Origin: Desulfobacca sp.
GTDB taxonomy: Bacteria; Desulfobacterota; Desulfobaccia; Desulfobaccales; Desulfobaccaceae
NCBI GenBank assembly: GCA_028695935.1
Contig: JAQVHY010000006.1
Location: 1-45,609 of the forward strand
DNA length: 45,609 nt
Direction of reading: 5' to 3'
Shown: positions 36,801 to 45,609 of the stretch, in pieces
Layout: the number at the start of each line of letters is the position of its first letter
How positions within the stretch are numbered: the first letter of the stretch is position 1
Program-made: the position numbers and the translations under genes
The notes under the pieces: generated by a model
Database searches by the model: none
Told to the model about the DNA's origin: nothing
The model's input: the letters and a program-made list of their open reading frames with translations, nothing else

Positions 36801-37005
36801 GGCTTTAGTAAAACAACTTAAAAGCCGGGTAGAAAACGAACTGCGGCAACGGGAACTGGCCTTGCTGGAATATTGGTTGGAGGAATTAAAAAAAATTGAA
36901 GCCAAACGACACCAGGATCTGGCCGGGCTCTTAAATGACCTGAAGAGCTTGATCAACCGCATGCAAAACCGTTTTAAGATCCTGAAGGCCGGCCCGGAGA
37001 GATGA
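36793..37005 (+). CDS. Small coiled-coil protein, translationally coupled to the zinc-ribbon gene
   Basis: MDEALVKQLKSRVENELRQRELALLEYWLEELKKIEAKRHQDLAGLL...; ATG 36793 overlaps the upstream stop by 8 nt. Confidence 0.65.
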   Translation: MDEALVKQLKSRVENELRQRELALLEYWLEELKKIEAKRHQDLAGLLNDLKSLINRMQNRFKILKAGPER

Positions 37006-37009
37006 GCCG

Positions 37010-37381
37010 ATGTATGAATTAAAGATTATTACCCAGTTTTCCGCGGCCCATCGGCTGGAAAACTTCTATGGCAAATGCGAAGCCTTGCATGGGCATAACT
37101 GGAAGGTTGAAATTTTTGTGGGTGCAGCCTCCCTGGATGAGGCGGGGTTGGTACGAGATTTCGGGAAGATCAAGGCCGCGGCCCAGGAGGTTTTGGAGGA
37201 GGTCGATCATACCTATCTCAATGAGTTGGCAGCCTTCCAAAACCAAAATCCTTCCTCCGAAAATCTGGCCCGTTATCTCTTCGAACGTCTCAGCCCGGTG
37301 ATCAACGATGACCGGGTCAGGGTCACCCGGGTGGCGGTCTGGGAGTCGGATACCAGCAGCGCCGCTTATTACCTCCCTTAA
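37010..37381 (+). CDS. queD: 6-carboxytetrahydropterin synthase QueD / 6-pyruvoyl-tetrahydropterin synthase family
   Basis: FSAAHRL...GKCEALHGHNWKVEI, DFGKIKAAAQEVLEEVDHTYLNE, VAVWESDTSSAAYY. Confidence 0.9.
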   Translation: MYELKIITQFSAAHRLENFYGKCEALHGHNWKVEIFVGAASLDEAGLVRDFGKIKAAAQEVLEEVDHTYLNELAAFQNQNPSSENLARYLFERLSPVINDDRVRVTRVAVWESDTSSAAYYLP

Positions 37382-37390
37382 TGAGAAAAC

Positions 37391-37801
37391 ATGCGGTGGA
37401 AAGGGCGATTGTGGCTAGTGGCACTATTTCTGCTGGGCAATCTAGGGGTGATCTGGGCCCAGGCCAGTCGGCCCACCGAGCCGCAGCCCCAGAGCCTGAT
37501 TCAAAGCCCGGCCTTGAAACCCTGGCAGAAACCGCCAGTCACCTTTAGCCACCAACAGCACGAGAATCAGAAGATTGCTTGCACTACCTGCCACCATGAA
37601 TATGAAGGAGGCCGCAATATCTGGGTGCAAGGACAGCCGGTAAAGCTGTGCCAGGAATGCCATCTGACCCGACCGCAGGCGGATCGGCCGGATCTGAAAA
37701 ACGCCTTTCATCAGCAATGCAAAGGTTGCCACCTAAAACGCCGCCAACAGGGCCAGCGGGCCGGGCCGATCCGCTGTCTGGACTGCCACCGCCAGACCTG
37801 A
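37391..37801 (+). CDS. Tetraheme cytochrome c3-family protein
   Basis: Signal peptide and four heme motifs CTTCH, CQECH, CKGCH, CLDCH. Confidence 0.9.
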   Translation: MRWKGRLWLVALFLLGNLGVIWAQASRPTEPQPQSLIQSPALKPWQKPPVTFSHQQHENQKIACTTCHHEYEGGRNIWVQGQPVKLCQECHLTRPQADRPDLKNAFHQQCKGCHLKRRQQGQRAGPIRCLDCHRQT

Positions 37802-37826
37802 ATTTGACGCAACTGACGAGCTTAAC

Positions 37827-38390
37827 ATGACCGATCCCACGGCCAGAGAACAATTGCTCAAGCTGCTGCGGCAGGAAGCCTTGGAATTTAAAGAGGTTAC
37901 TCTATCCTCGGGCCGACGCAGTAATTATTATATTGATTGCCGCCGGGTAACCCTGTCCGCGGTGGGGGCCTACCTGACCGCCCAACTGGTCCTGGAGCAC
38001 TTGCCGCCCCAAACGGTGGAGGCCATCGGCGGCCTCACCCTGGGCGCCGACCCGATTGTCGCCGCGGTAGCCGCCATCAGTCACCTGCAAGGCCACCCGC
38101 TCCAGGCCTTTATTGTGCGCAAGGAAGCCAAGGGCCATGGCCAGCAGCACCTGATCGAAGGCCCGCCCCTGACGCCGGGGGCGCGGGTGGCCATCATTGA
38201 CGATGTCGCCACCAGCGGCGGTTCGATATTGAAGGCCATCCAGGCGGTGCGCCAGCAGACTGACTGGCAGATCATCCGGGTGATGTGTCTGGTCGATCGC
38301 CAGGAAGGGGCCGGGGAACTCCTGGCCCAGGCCGGCTATGAGCTGAGCGCCCTGTTTACCGGAGCACAACTCACTTCCATGCCAGATTGA
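37827..38390 (+). CDS. pyrE: Orotate phosphoribosyltransferase
   Basis: LSSGRRSNYYIDCRRVTLS, PRPP motif VAIIDDVATSGGSILKAI. Confidence 0.93.
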   Translation: MTDPTAREQLLKLLRQEALEFKEVTLSSGRRSNYYIDCRRVTLSAVGAYLTAQLVLEHLPPQTVEAIGGLTLGADPIVAAVAAISHLQGHPLQAFIVRKEAKGHGQQHLIEGPPLTPGARVAIIDDVATSGGSILKAIQAVRQQTDWQIIRVMCLVDRQEGAGELLAQAGYELSALFTGAQLTSMPD

Positions 38391-38459
38391 TAAGGGCTGA
38401 GAGGGTAGGGGAGGTAACCATCTTTCCCCTTTGGCTGACCTAAATCTAAGGTATTTGAT

Positions 38460-39023
38460 ATGCGTCCTAATTGGGATGAATACTTTATGCTGATCGCCAA
38501 GCTGGTGAGTACCCGCTCGACCTGCAATTCGCGGCCCACCGGCGCGGTGCTGGTGAAAGACAAGCAGATTCTGGCCACCGGCTACAATGGCTCCATGCCG
38601 GGCGCGCCCCACTGTATTGATCAGACCATGCCCGACGGCAGCCCCTACTGTCACCGCCGGGCCATCCAGGTGGCCGATGTCGATAAGTATAATTACTGCC
38701 GGGCCTCGCACGCCGAAGCCAATGCCATTGCCCAGGCGGCCCGGCATGGCGTGGCCATCAAGGGGGCCAGCCTCTATGTCACCCTGGAACCCTGCTATGT
38801 CTGCCTGAAGCTGCTGGCTACCGCCCAGATCGAACAAGTCTTTTATGAGTTACCCTATGAATCCCGGCATCCGGAACGCGATGCCTTCTGGCGCCAGCAG
38901 GCCCTGAAGGAGGCGGGTTTTAAGGTCTATCAACAACTGACCATTGCCCCCGCCACTCTGGAATATGTCCTGCCTTATCTGAACGGCTTTACCTCCCGCC
39001 GCCGCCTGCCTTCGACTACCTAG
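38460..39023 (+). CDS. Deoxycytidylate deaminase family protein
   Basis: RPTGAVLVKDKQILATGYNGSMPGAPHC, HAEANAIAQAAR, TLEPCYVCLKLL. Confidence 0.92.
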   Translation: MRPNWDEYFMLIAKLVSTRSTCNSRPTGAVLVKDKQILATGYNGSMPGAPHCIDQTMPDGSPYCHRRAIQVADVDKYNYCRASHAEANAIAQAARHGVAIKGASLYVTLEPCYVCLKLLATAQIEQVFYELPYESRHPERDAFWRQQALKEAGFKVYQQLTIAPATLEYVLPYLNGFTSRRRLPSTT

Positions 39024-39036
39024 CCCAACGCGGTTA

Positions 39037-39116
39037 GTCTCACGCCAAGACGCCAAGGCGCTAAGACCTTAAGGATTCGGTTGGTATCTTGGCGTCATTG
39101 CGTCTGGGCGCGAAAT
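39037..39116. repeat. Palindromic dispersed element, copy 2
   Basis: GTCTCACGCCAAGACGCCAAGGCGCTAAGACCTTAAGG ... ATCTTGGCGTCATTGCGTCTGGGCGCGAAATC; same family as 15358-15435. Confidence 0.8.
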
Positions 39117-39150
39117 CCAGTTCCAGCCAATCAGAAAATGTTTCAACCTC

Positions 39151-39179
39151 TTGACGCGTTTTCTCTCCGTGCTTAATTT
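39151..39179 (+). promoter_or_regulatory. Sigma70-like promoter candidate for hsp20 pair
   Basis: TTGACG, 17-nt spacer, TAATTT. Confidence 0.45.
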
Positions 39180-39220
39180 GAATGTCAAAGAAAGTCACTG
39201 ACGTAAAGGAGGAAATATCC

Positions 39221-39673
39221 ATGCCGTGGTTAACTTTTGGACCAAGAGTTGATCCATTCCGAGAGCTGGAGCAGATGCGCCGGGAAATGGACCGCCTGTG
39301 GGAAGATGCTTTTCGTCGGGAGCCTTTATTGCGGTGGCGGGCCGGAGTTTATCCATTGGTGAATATTTCCGAGGATGCAGACCATTTATATGTTCGGGCC
39401 GAGCTACCCGGGGTCAACCCCGAGGATATTCAGATCACTCTGGAAAATAATAACCTGATCCTGCGTGGGGAACGCAAGGTTCCGGAAGCGGAGAAAAATG
39501 TGGATTATCATCGCCGGGAACGGGAAGTAGGCTCTTTCCGCCGAGTGGTACGGTTACCGGGCCGGGTAGATCCCGGCAAGGTTGAGGCGACCTGCCAGAA
39601 CGGCGTGTTAATCATTACCCTGACCAAGCCGGAAGAGATCAAACCCAAGCAGATTACGGTTAAAAGCGCTTAA
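39221..39673 (+). CDS. Hsp20/alpha-crystallin family small heat shock protein 1
   Basis: LYVRAELPGVNPEDIQITLENNNLILRGERK; AAAGGAGG upstream of ATG 39221, preferred over 39182. Confidence 0.93.
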   Translation: MPWLTFGPRVDPFRELEQMRREMDRLWEDAFRREPLLRWRAGVYPLVNISEDADHLYVRAELPGVNPEDIQITLENNNLILRGERKVPEAEKNVDYHRREREVGSFRRVVRLPGRVDPGKVEATCQNGVLIITLTKPEEIKPKQITVKSA

Positions 39674-39690
39674 GGAAGGGGGGAAGAGAC

Positions 39691-40092
39691 ATGGCCGAAA
39701 AAGAATTGCAGCCCCGAGAAAAGGAAGCGGTGCCCACCAAGACCGAACTGACGCGACCGGGAAAAGTTTTCCTGCCGCCGGTGGATATTTATGAAAATCC
39801 CGAGGCTTTGGTGCTGCTGGCGGATATGCCGGGGGTAGCTTCGGATAAAGTAATGGTAGACCTGACCGATGACCGTTTGACCATTACCGGTGAGATCAGC
39901 CCGCCCCGCGGCGAACAGGAGCAACTCCTGGTCCAGGAGTATGAGACCGGCAATTACGTGCGGGAGTTTACCCTGGGCCAGATTATCGACCAGAACCGGA
40001 TCGAAGCGACCATGAAAAACGGGGTGCTGCGGCTGGTGTTACCCAAGGTGGAAAAGGCCAAACCCCGCAAGATTGAAGTAAAGGTGGGCTAA
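39691..40092 (+). CDS. Hsp20/alpha-crystallin family small heat shock protein 2
   Basis: LVLLADMPGVASDKVMVDLTDDRLTITGEI; VREFTLGQIIDQNRIEATMKNGVLRLVLPK. Confidence 0.93.
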   Translation: MAEKELQPREKEAVPTKTELTRPGKVFLPPVDIYENPEALVLLADMPGVASDKVMVDLTDDRLTITGEISPPRGEQEQLLVQEYETGNYVREFTLGQIIDQNRIEATMKNGVLRLVLPKVEKAKPRKIEVKVG

Positions 40093-40102
40093 TAATTGAC
40101 CG

Positions 40103-40122
40103 GGGAGACCTGGGGGTCTCCC
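40103..40122. terminator. Hairpin between convergent hsp20 and dnaB
   Basis: GGGAGACC-TGGG-GGTCTCCC perfect 8-bp stem; no clear T tract. Confidence 0.4.
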
Positions 40123-40151
40123 TGGCTCGCCCTTGCCGGTTGCCAGGCGAT

Positions 40152-41528
40152 TTAGAACGCCGGGGGAGGTTCCTCCTCGGCAAAATCATCAAACCGGGTA
40201 AATTTATCCCGATAGGCCAGCTTGAATTTGCCCGTCGGGCCGTTACGTTGCTTGCCGATACTGATCTCGGCAGTCCCTTTCTCAGGCGAATCCTCCTTAT
40301 AGACTTCATCCCGATAGATAAATAACACCACATCGGCATCTTGTTCAATAGCCCCAGACTCGCGCAGATCGGCCAGTTGCGGCCGTTTATTGGGCCGATC
40401 CTCAACCCGGCGATTAAGCTGCGACAGGGCCAACACCGGGACATTCAACTCCTTGGCCAAGGCCTTGAGCGACCGGGAAATTTCCGAGATTTCCTGTTCC
40501 CGGCTGCCCAATTCTTTGCGGCCGCGCATCAGTTGCAAATAATCAATGATTACCAGTCCCAATTTGCCCTCGGCTTTGAGGCGGCGGCACTTGGCCCGGA
40601 TTTCCAAAACCGTGGCCGCCGGGGTATCATCAATAACTATAGGACATTCCATCAGGTGGCTGGCGGCCTCTTGCAGGCTGTTCCAGTCCTCCTGACTTAA
40701 AAAGGCCCGACGCAGATGGGAGGAATCTACCAGACCAACGGAGCTGAGCAGGCGGCGCACTAGCTGTTCCTTGGACATTTCCAAGGAAAAGATGGTTACC
40801 GGGACTTTGCCCTGGAAGGCGACATTATAGGCCATATTTAGACTCAGGGCGGTCTTGCCCATGCTGGGGCGGGCGGCCAGCACGATCAGGTCCGAGGGCT
40901 GCAATCCCGCGGTTAGTTTGTCGAGTTCTCGAAAGCCGCTGGGGACGCCAGTGATTAACTCCCCCCGGCTCCAAATGGCCTCCAGAGTAGCAATCTCACT
41001 GTGCACCAGTTGATTGACCGGATGGAAGCCTGGACGCAGGGTGGATTCGGCAATCTCAAAGACCCGGCTTTCGGCCCAATCCAGCAATTCCGCCACATCT
41101 TCTACCGGGGTATAACAACTGGTGGCGATTTCCTCAGCCCGGGCGATCAGCCGACGCAGGACTGATTTTTCATGGATAATCCTGGCATAATAGTCAATGT
41201 TGACCGCGGTCCCGACCTGTGCATTGAGATCGGTTAAAAATACCGGCCCCCCGACTTCATCTAAAATCTGACGGTCCTGCAACCGCGCGGTTACCGTGAC
41301 CAGATCCACCGGCTCGCGGCGCTGGTAAAGATCCAACATGGCCCGATAAATCTGGCCATGCGCCTCACGATAAAAGTCTTCGGGCCGCAACAGATCGGCC
41401 ACCCGGTCCAAGGCCTCCCCCTGGAGCATAATCGCTCCCAATACCGACTGCTCGGCTTCCAGGTTGGCGGGTGGGCGCCGCTCCTCGGGTTCGGTTTTCG
41501 GTCTGGGAATGGCGGTTACTGAAGTCAT
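40152..41528 (-). CDS. dnaB: Replicative DNA helicase
   Basis: PPANLEAEQSVLGAIMLQGEALD, Walker A ARPSMGKTALSLNMA, VIIDYLQLMRG, LSQLNRRVEDRPNKRPQLADLRESGAIEQDADVVLFIYRDE. Confidence 0.96.
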   Translation of the reverse strand: MTSVTAIPRPKTEPEERRPPANLEAEQSVLGAIMLQGEALDRVADLLRPEDFYREAHGQIYRAMLDLYQRREPVDLVTVTARLQDRQILDEVGGPVFLTDLNAQVGTAVNIDYYARIIHEKSVLRRLIARAEEIATSCYTPVEDVAELLDWAESRVFEIAESTLRPGFHPVNQLVHSEIATLEAIWSRGELITGVPSGFRELDKLTAGLQPSDLIVLAARPSMGKTALSLNMAYNVAFQGKVPVTIFSLEMSKEQLVRRLLSSVGLVDSSHLRRAFLSQEDWNSLQEAASHLMECPIVIDDTPAATVLEIRAKCRRLKAEGKLGLVIIDYLQLMRGRKELGSREQEISEISRSLKALAKELNVPVLALSQLNRRVEDRPNKRPQLADLRESGAIEQDADVVLFIYRDEVYKEDSPEKGTAEISIGKQRNGPTGKFKLAYRDKFTRFDDFAEEEPPPAF

Positions 41529-42078
41529 ATCAGCCTCGACATCTTTATTTTCGGCTTATCTGAGCAATGCTAACCAAAGGGCCGACCGAACTGATCCGCC
41601 CTTACACCTCAAACTTGCGATGGCCTGGCTACAGGTCAGGAGTAGGGGAGGGGAGGGCCAAAATTATTGGATCCTCCGCCCCAAGATGCTAAATATGTTG
41701 ATGATTAACCGAATTAAGGATAAGAATCGATTCAATACCAATTTTAATAAAATCGAGGTCGGTTGTCAAAGGGGCTGACCACGAACTAGAAATTAGAAAG
41801 GATGGCACACCGTAACCCCCAGCCGGTCAATTAATCCTGCTCAATCGGGGGGTTGGAGGCTTTTCGGTAAGTAGCAGCAGGATGGTTTTATGAAGTAATT
41901 ATTAGGGCTTGGGGGCCAACCGCCCCCGCCCGGCCAAACTCCTCGCACTTCCCATTTTCGCCGATTTTCATACCCCGACAAAATCATCCCGCTTAGATAT
42001 CGCTAAGTTTGCCAATATTAAGGATTAAATCCGGGAATAAAAAATTGGCTCGAATATGACAGGCAGAGAGGAGCTTGT

Positions 42079-42528
42079 TTAAGTGGTCTCCGGTACTACC
42101 TCAACCTTGACCGCGGCCCGGACCCCGGATTGCAGGCGCACCGTGACTTCGTAGGTCCCCAGGGCCTTAATCGGCTCCGGCAGCTCCAACATTTTGCGGT
42201 CTAAATCAAAACCTTGCGAGGCCAGGGCCTCAGCGATCTGGGCCGAGGTAACCGAACCGTAAAGTCTTTCGGTTTCGCCCACCCGTTGGGGGATAGTGAG
42301 CGTCACTCCTTCCAGGCGGGTCGCCAGGGCCAGAGCCGTCTCTTTTTCGCGTTCCTGGGTCTTTTGCAGACGGGCGCGCTGTTGCTCAAAGCGGGCGATA
42401 TTGCCTGGAGTCGCCTCCAGCGCTTTACCTTGCGGGATTAGATAATTACGTCCATAACCGCGGGCGACTTCGACTAGATTACCGACTTGTCCCAATCCCG
42501 GGAGGTCTTCGGTTAAGATCAGTTTCAC
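42079..42528 (-). CDS. rplI: 50S ribosomal protein L9
   Basis: MKLILTEDLPGLGQVGNLVEVARGYGRNYLIPQGKALEAT. Confidence 0.96.
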   Translation of the reverse strand: MKLILTEDLPGLGQVGNLVEVARGYGRNYLIPQGKALEATPGNIARFEQQRARLQKTQEREKETALALATRLEGVTLTIPQRVGETERLYGSVTSAQIAEALASQGFDLDRKMLELPEPIKALGTYEVTVRLQSGVRAAVKVEVVPETT

Positions 42529-42592
42529 GTTTGCTTACCTCTTACCATTCAATAAAAAATCATGCAGGTTTAAATAAACTCAGGGGCTGCTC

Positions 42593-43537
42593 TCAGGCTT
42601 GGGTCGGCGGCTGGTGCAAACGCCGAAAATCAAACCACAGGTCAACCAGCCCCACCCCAATCACCAGGAGGGTGACGGGCTTGAGAAGCAGCAAGGGATA
42701 GCCCAAGGCCCGGATTATTTTGGGAACCTGGCACCGGTGGAAAATAAACGCCACAATAGCCAGCCCCTGATAAAAATAAATCAGGCCACAGAGCAGCAAG
42801 ATATTAAGCGCTACCTTCGGCAACCAGCCGATCGGCAGGAGCAGTCCGAAACCGGCCGCCAAAGCAATAAATACCAGCCATTCCGGGGACTTCCACAGAT
42901 TAAGCGGCGGGCCGACATCCTGGCCCGTACTTTGTCGTAAAATTTCCCGACTAAGAATCATATTCAACCAGACGATCAGGGTGGTATTGATCAACCATAA
43001 TGCCGGGCTGATCTGCACCACCAATTCTATCAGTCCCGAGAGCTGAAGATTGTTCGGGAGCAACTGGTCAGTGGGAATCCCCTCCTTGCCCAATAAAGCC
43101 AGGAAATTATTTACCAGGTTCTCAATGGTCCGGTGTAAATAATCCAGCGGCGCTAAACCCTGGTGCAGGGCCTGTCCGACAAAAATCAGACCCCCCACTA
43201 GGGTCGTGATTAATACGGTGATACTGATGGCGCGATCCGCCGCGTAACCGCGTATACTAAGTAACGCCAGGATTAAACCGATCAGCGCCAATTCTAGGTA
43301 TTGAACAATTTCTCCGTCTAAGTGGAAAAAATGTTCCAGATACCAAAAAGCCCCACCCGCCACCAGCACCAGAAAGAATCCCGACCACCAGCTAACCCGC
43401 CGACAGACCAGGATAATCGGTAAGGGTATCAAGATGCCAAACAGTGTCCCCAGGAGCGGAATCTGAAGGGAGGCAATGTATAGCAGCAGTAGTACACAGA
43501 GTCCGCTGATCAGCCTTAATACCAGTGTGGTTTCCAC
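42593..43537 (-). CDS. DUF2232/YybS-like membrane protein
   Basis: Multiple TM segments; position between rpsR and rplI as commonly seen. Confidence 0.75.
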   Translation of the reverse strand: METTLVLRLISGLCVLLLLYIASLQIPLLGTLFGILIPLPIILVCRRVSWWSGFFLVLVAGGAFWYLEHFFHLDGEIVQYLELALIGLILALLSIRGYAADRAISITVLITTLVGGLIFVGQALHQGLAPLDYLHRTIENLVNNFLALLGKEGIPTDQLLPNNLQLSGLIELVVQISPALWLINTTLIVWLNMILSREILRQSTGQDVGPPLNLWKSPEWLVFIALAAGFGLLLPIGWLPKVALNILLLCGLIYFYQGLAIVAFIFHRCQVPKIIRALGYPLLLLKPVTLLVIGVGLVDLWFDFRRLHQPPTQA

Positions 43538-43577
43538 TGGGGCCCCTCCATCCTCTCAGCCGTCGGCGCGATCCGGC

Positions 43578-43835
43578 CTAATCCTGGGGCAGTGTGGCGG
43601 TATAGGGTATCAGCGCTAAGTGCCGGGCGCGTTTGATTTCGGTGGTAATCTGTCGTTGATGGCGAGCGCAGTTGCCCGATATGCGTCGGGGAATAATTTT
43701 GCCGCGCTCGGTAATAAAATGCCTCAAGGTGTTGACATCTTTATAATTAACCCGCAATGAACTATCAACACAGAAACGACAGACTTTCCGTCGCCGAAAT
43801 ACCGTTTTCCGTTTCCGTCTGGTAGGTAAGGCCAT
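43578..43835 (-). CDS. rpsR: 30S ribosomal protein S18
   Basis: [60 protein letters not shown]. Confidence 0.96.
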   Translation of the reverse strand: MALPTRRKRKTVFRRRKVCRFCVDSSLRVNYKDVNTLRHFITERGKIIPRRISGNCARHQRQITTEIKRARHLALIPYTATLPQD

Positions 43836-43838
43836 AAG

Positions 43839-44270
43839 TTATACCTCCGTCTCAGGGGATTCGCCAGAGGACTCGCTGGCCTCAACCGGCACCGGGGTCT
43901 CGGACTCGACCGCAGGTTTCTCCGCTTCGGGAGGAGCCGCCGGCTTGGCCGCCAATTCCGCTTTAACCGCTTCGACATCCACCCGATCACTGGTTTTGAT
44001 GGTTAAAAAGCGGATAATCCGGTCATCCAACTTGTAGTTGCGTTCCAATTCGGAGACCACCGCCGGTTCACCGGCAAAGTCCGTCAAGACATAGTAGCCG
44101 CGGGTGAATTTTTGAATACGGTAAGCTAACTTACGCCGCCCCCAGTCCTCCCGATTAAACAGAGTGCCGTCCTGGGAGCTGATAATACCGGTGAACTTAT
44201 CAACAGTGGCCTCAATTTCAGCATCCATCAGGTCGGGGTTGATCACAAAGACCGACTCGTAACGTCGCAT
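43839..44270 (-). CDS. rpsF: 30S ribosomal protein S6 with acidic/proline-rich C-terminal extension
   Basis: MRRYESVFVINPDLMDAEIEATVDKF...WGRRKLAYRIQKFTRGYYVLTDF. Confidence 0.96.
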   Translation of the reverse strand: MRRYESVFVINPDLMDAEIEATVDKFTGIISSQDGTLFNREDWGRRKLAYRIQKFTRGYYVLTDFAGEPAVVSELERNYKLDDRIIRFLTIKTSDRVDVEAVKAELAAKPAAPPEAEKPAVESETPVPVEASESSGESPETEV

Positions 44271-44432
44271 CCTGCCTCCTTCTGGCTGTAGTAGCCCTGG
44301 ACCACGGCCCAGAGCAAGGAGTATAAACTTTATAGTTATCTTTTAAAAATACTTCTGTCAATAAAATTAGAGAATACTTTCGCCTTGGCCGCGCTATATC
44401 ACGCTCGAAGCTTTCGTGGTCCTCCCCTTAGT

Positions 44433-44560
44433 GTCCGTCCGGAAACCATTGTTTCCCTCCCCCTTGAGGGGGGAGGGTCAGGGTGGGGGTGAAAAATATT
44501 ATATATTTTCAATAGGTTCTAATTGACTCCCCCAGAGTAGGTAAGTTTCCGGATGGAATC
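44433..44560. repeat. G/C-rich hairpin element bounded by inverted TCCGGAAA termini (copy 2)
   Basis: CGTCCGGAAAC left, AGTTTCCGGATGGAA right, internal CCCTCCCCCTTGAGGGGGGAGGGTCAGGGTGGGGG; right end (inverted) matches left end of 5577-5680 over 15 nt. Confidence 0.6.
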
Positions 44561-44584
44561 CAGTTAGTTGACCATCAACTCCTT

Positions 44585-45223
44585 TTAACGTTCAACCACA
44601 AAATAAGTGGTCTTCTCATCAAAGCCCTGGTCGGTAATAATCTTGTTGACCACGGTGTAGGTACCCGGCTGGGCCGCTTTGGGAACCTGATAGGCAACCT
44701 GATCTACATAAGTGCCGTTGGCCTTGGTGGTCTGATTCTGGCTGGGAGGAGAAAACCGGCTGCCCCCAAACTGGACTTCGCGGGCCACGGTAACCGGGAT
44801 AGGCTGGTTCTCCGGGGTCAGCAGGGTATAAGACATGATCATATCGACCTGCCCGCCCGGTTTAACCTTAGTTGGATTGGTATCCACCTTTTCAATGGTG
44901 ATGATGTTGCCCCGGCTGGGGGAGTAGCTGTATTGCTGGGCGGCCAGGTTGGCATCGCGGACCTGAGACTCCTTGTGTTTGGCGTAGAGATAACTACCGA
45001 CGCCGCCCACCAGAGCTCCGGAAGCCGCGCCCACCCAGGCCCCGGTTGCCGCCGAACCAGTACCGGCACCGATGATTGACCCCAGGGCGGCCCCTAAGGC
45101 CGCTCCGCCCAGGGTCCCGGCTCCGGCGGACCGCGCCGGATCATAGTGGCCGTTAACCGAACAACCGGCCAGGGATATTAACATTAAAGAAGCAACCATA
45201 ATCGTTAGAGATTTACGGACCAT
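44585..45223 (-). CDS. Glycine-zipper lipoprotein
   Basis: Lipobox LISLAGCS; Gly-zipper GAGTLGGAALGAALGSIIGAGTGSAATGAWVGAASGALVGGVGSYLY; beta-rich C-terminus. Confidence 0.75.
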   Translation of the reverse strand: MVRKSLTIMVASLMLISLAGCSVNGHYDPARSAGAGTLGGAALGAALGSIIGAGTGSAATGAWVGAASGALVGGVGSYLYAKHKESQVRDANLAAQQYSYSPSRGNIITIEKVDTNPTKVKPGGQVDMIMSYTLLTPENQPIPVTVAREVQFGGSRFSPPSQNQTTKANGTYVDQVAYQVPKAAQPGTYTVVNKIITDQGFDEKTTYFVVER

Positions 45224-45253
45224 GTTATCCTCCTAGTGAAGCTGATGTTGTGG

Positions 45254-45609
45254 TTACCTGGCTTTCCAGATGCGATCCAGAATGCCATTGATAAAGGCGG
45301 CGGAGTCTTCCGTGCCATAGCGTTTGGCCAACTCCACGGCTTCATTGATTGCCGCCTTGGGCGGCACCTGAGGCACATAAAGCAGCTCAAAAGTGGCCAA
45401 ACGCAAGAGATTCCGATCTATGACGGTCATGCGCTCCAGACGCCAGTGCTCCGCAAACCGGGTGATCAGGGCGTCTAATTCGGCCTGATGAGCCTGGACG
45501 CCCTCCACCAGTTGTCGGAAATAGGCCGGGGCTTTCTGCCCTGCTTGAAAATGTTGTTGGTATTGATCAGGGATGGATTGTCCCACTGGCCTGGCCATCT
45601 CCCACTGAT
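45254..45609 (-). CDS. nusB: Transcription antitermination factor NusB (N-terminus beyond the window)
   Basis: DRNLLRLATFELLYVPQVPPKAAINEAVELAKRYGTEDSAAFINGILDRI; frame stays open upstream of the called Met, reading ...QWEM, matching the NusB ALQxLYQWE region. Confidence 0.92.
   Translation of the reverse strand, partial: QWEMARPVGQSIPDQYQQHFQAGQKAPAYFRQLVEGVQAHQAELDALITRFAEHWRLERMTVIDRNLLRLATFELLYVPQVPPKAAINEAVELAKRYGTEDSAAFINGILDRIWKAR

Noticed and set aside
37902-38837. 311-aa ORF on - strand
   Set aside because: Antisense to pyrE and the dCMP deaminase gene; Gly/His/Arg-rich composition without recognisable motifs.
1-45609. tRNA/rRNA genes, transposases, phage genes, CRISPR arrays
   Set aside because: Looked for by eye in intergenic regions and ORF translations; none could be supported.

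Overview
The window (~45.6 kb) appears to be chromosomal DNA of a deltaproteobacterium-like sulfate reducer/syntroph; the taxonomy is inferred from gene content, not searched. Most of it is conserved core genes: a 3' tldD/pmbA fragment; a Mla-type lipid ABC transporter (STAS-MlaE, MlaF, MlaD, PqiC-like lipoprotein); an HpnM/HpnN-like pair (MlaC/Ttg2 family plus RND exporter); a TolC family protein; a stand-alone diadenylate cyclase; a GHMP sugar kinase; polA; mtnA; an L,D-transpeptidase; an MCP; murB; an M23 peptidase; a Sua5/YrdC protein; sppA; rpsA-cmk-hisC; pgsA-like plus HAD phosphatase; mscL; queD; a tetraheme cytochrome; pyrE; a dCMP deaminase; two hsp20 genes; the rpsF-rpsR-DUF2232-rplI-dnaB block; a glycine-zipper lipoprotein; and a nusB fragment cut by the window edge. 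The best candidate for an undescribed system is a two-gene minus-strand cassette at 13290-15330. It encodes a QatB-like protein, with a re-assigned N-terminus MGTS... supported by a Shine-Dalgarno sequence, overlapping a QueC-like PP-loop/zinc protein (QatC-like). The QatA ATPase and QatD nuclease of the canonical Qat anti-phage system are absent. A palindromic dispersed element directly precedes it. Other points of interest: a stand-alone DisA_N cyclase with RHM instead of RHR, MscL with a zinc-ribbon tail, tandem alanine-zipper lipoproteins, PolA with a dead proofreading site, an operator-like palindrome over the polA promoter, two families of small inverted-repeat elements, and a 15-bp in-frame tandem repeat in rpsA. 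No tRNA, rRNA, CRISPR array or transposase was recognised.
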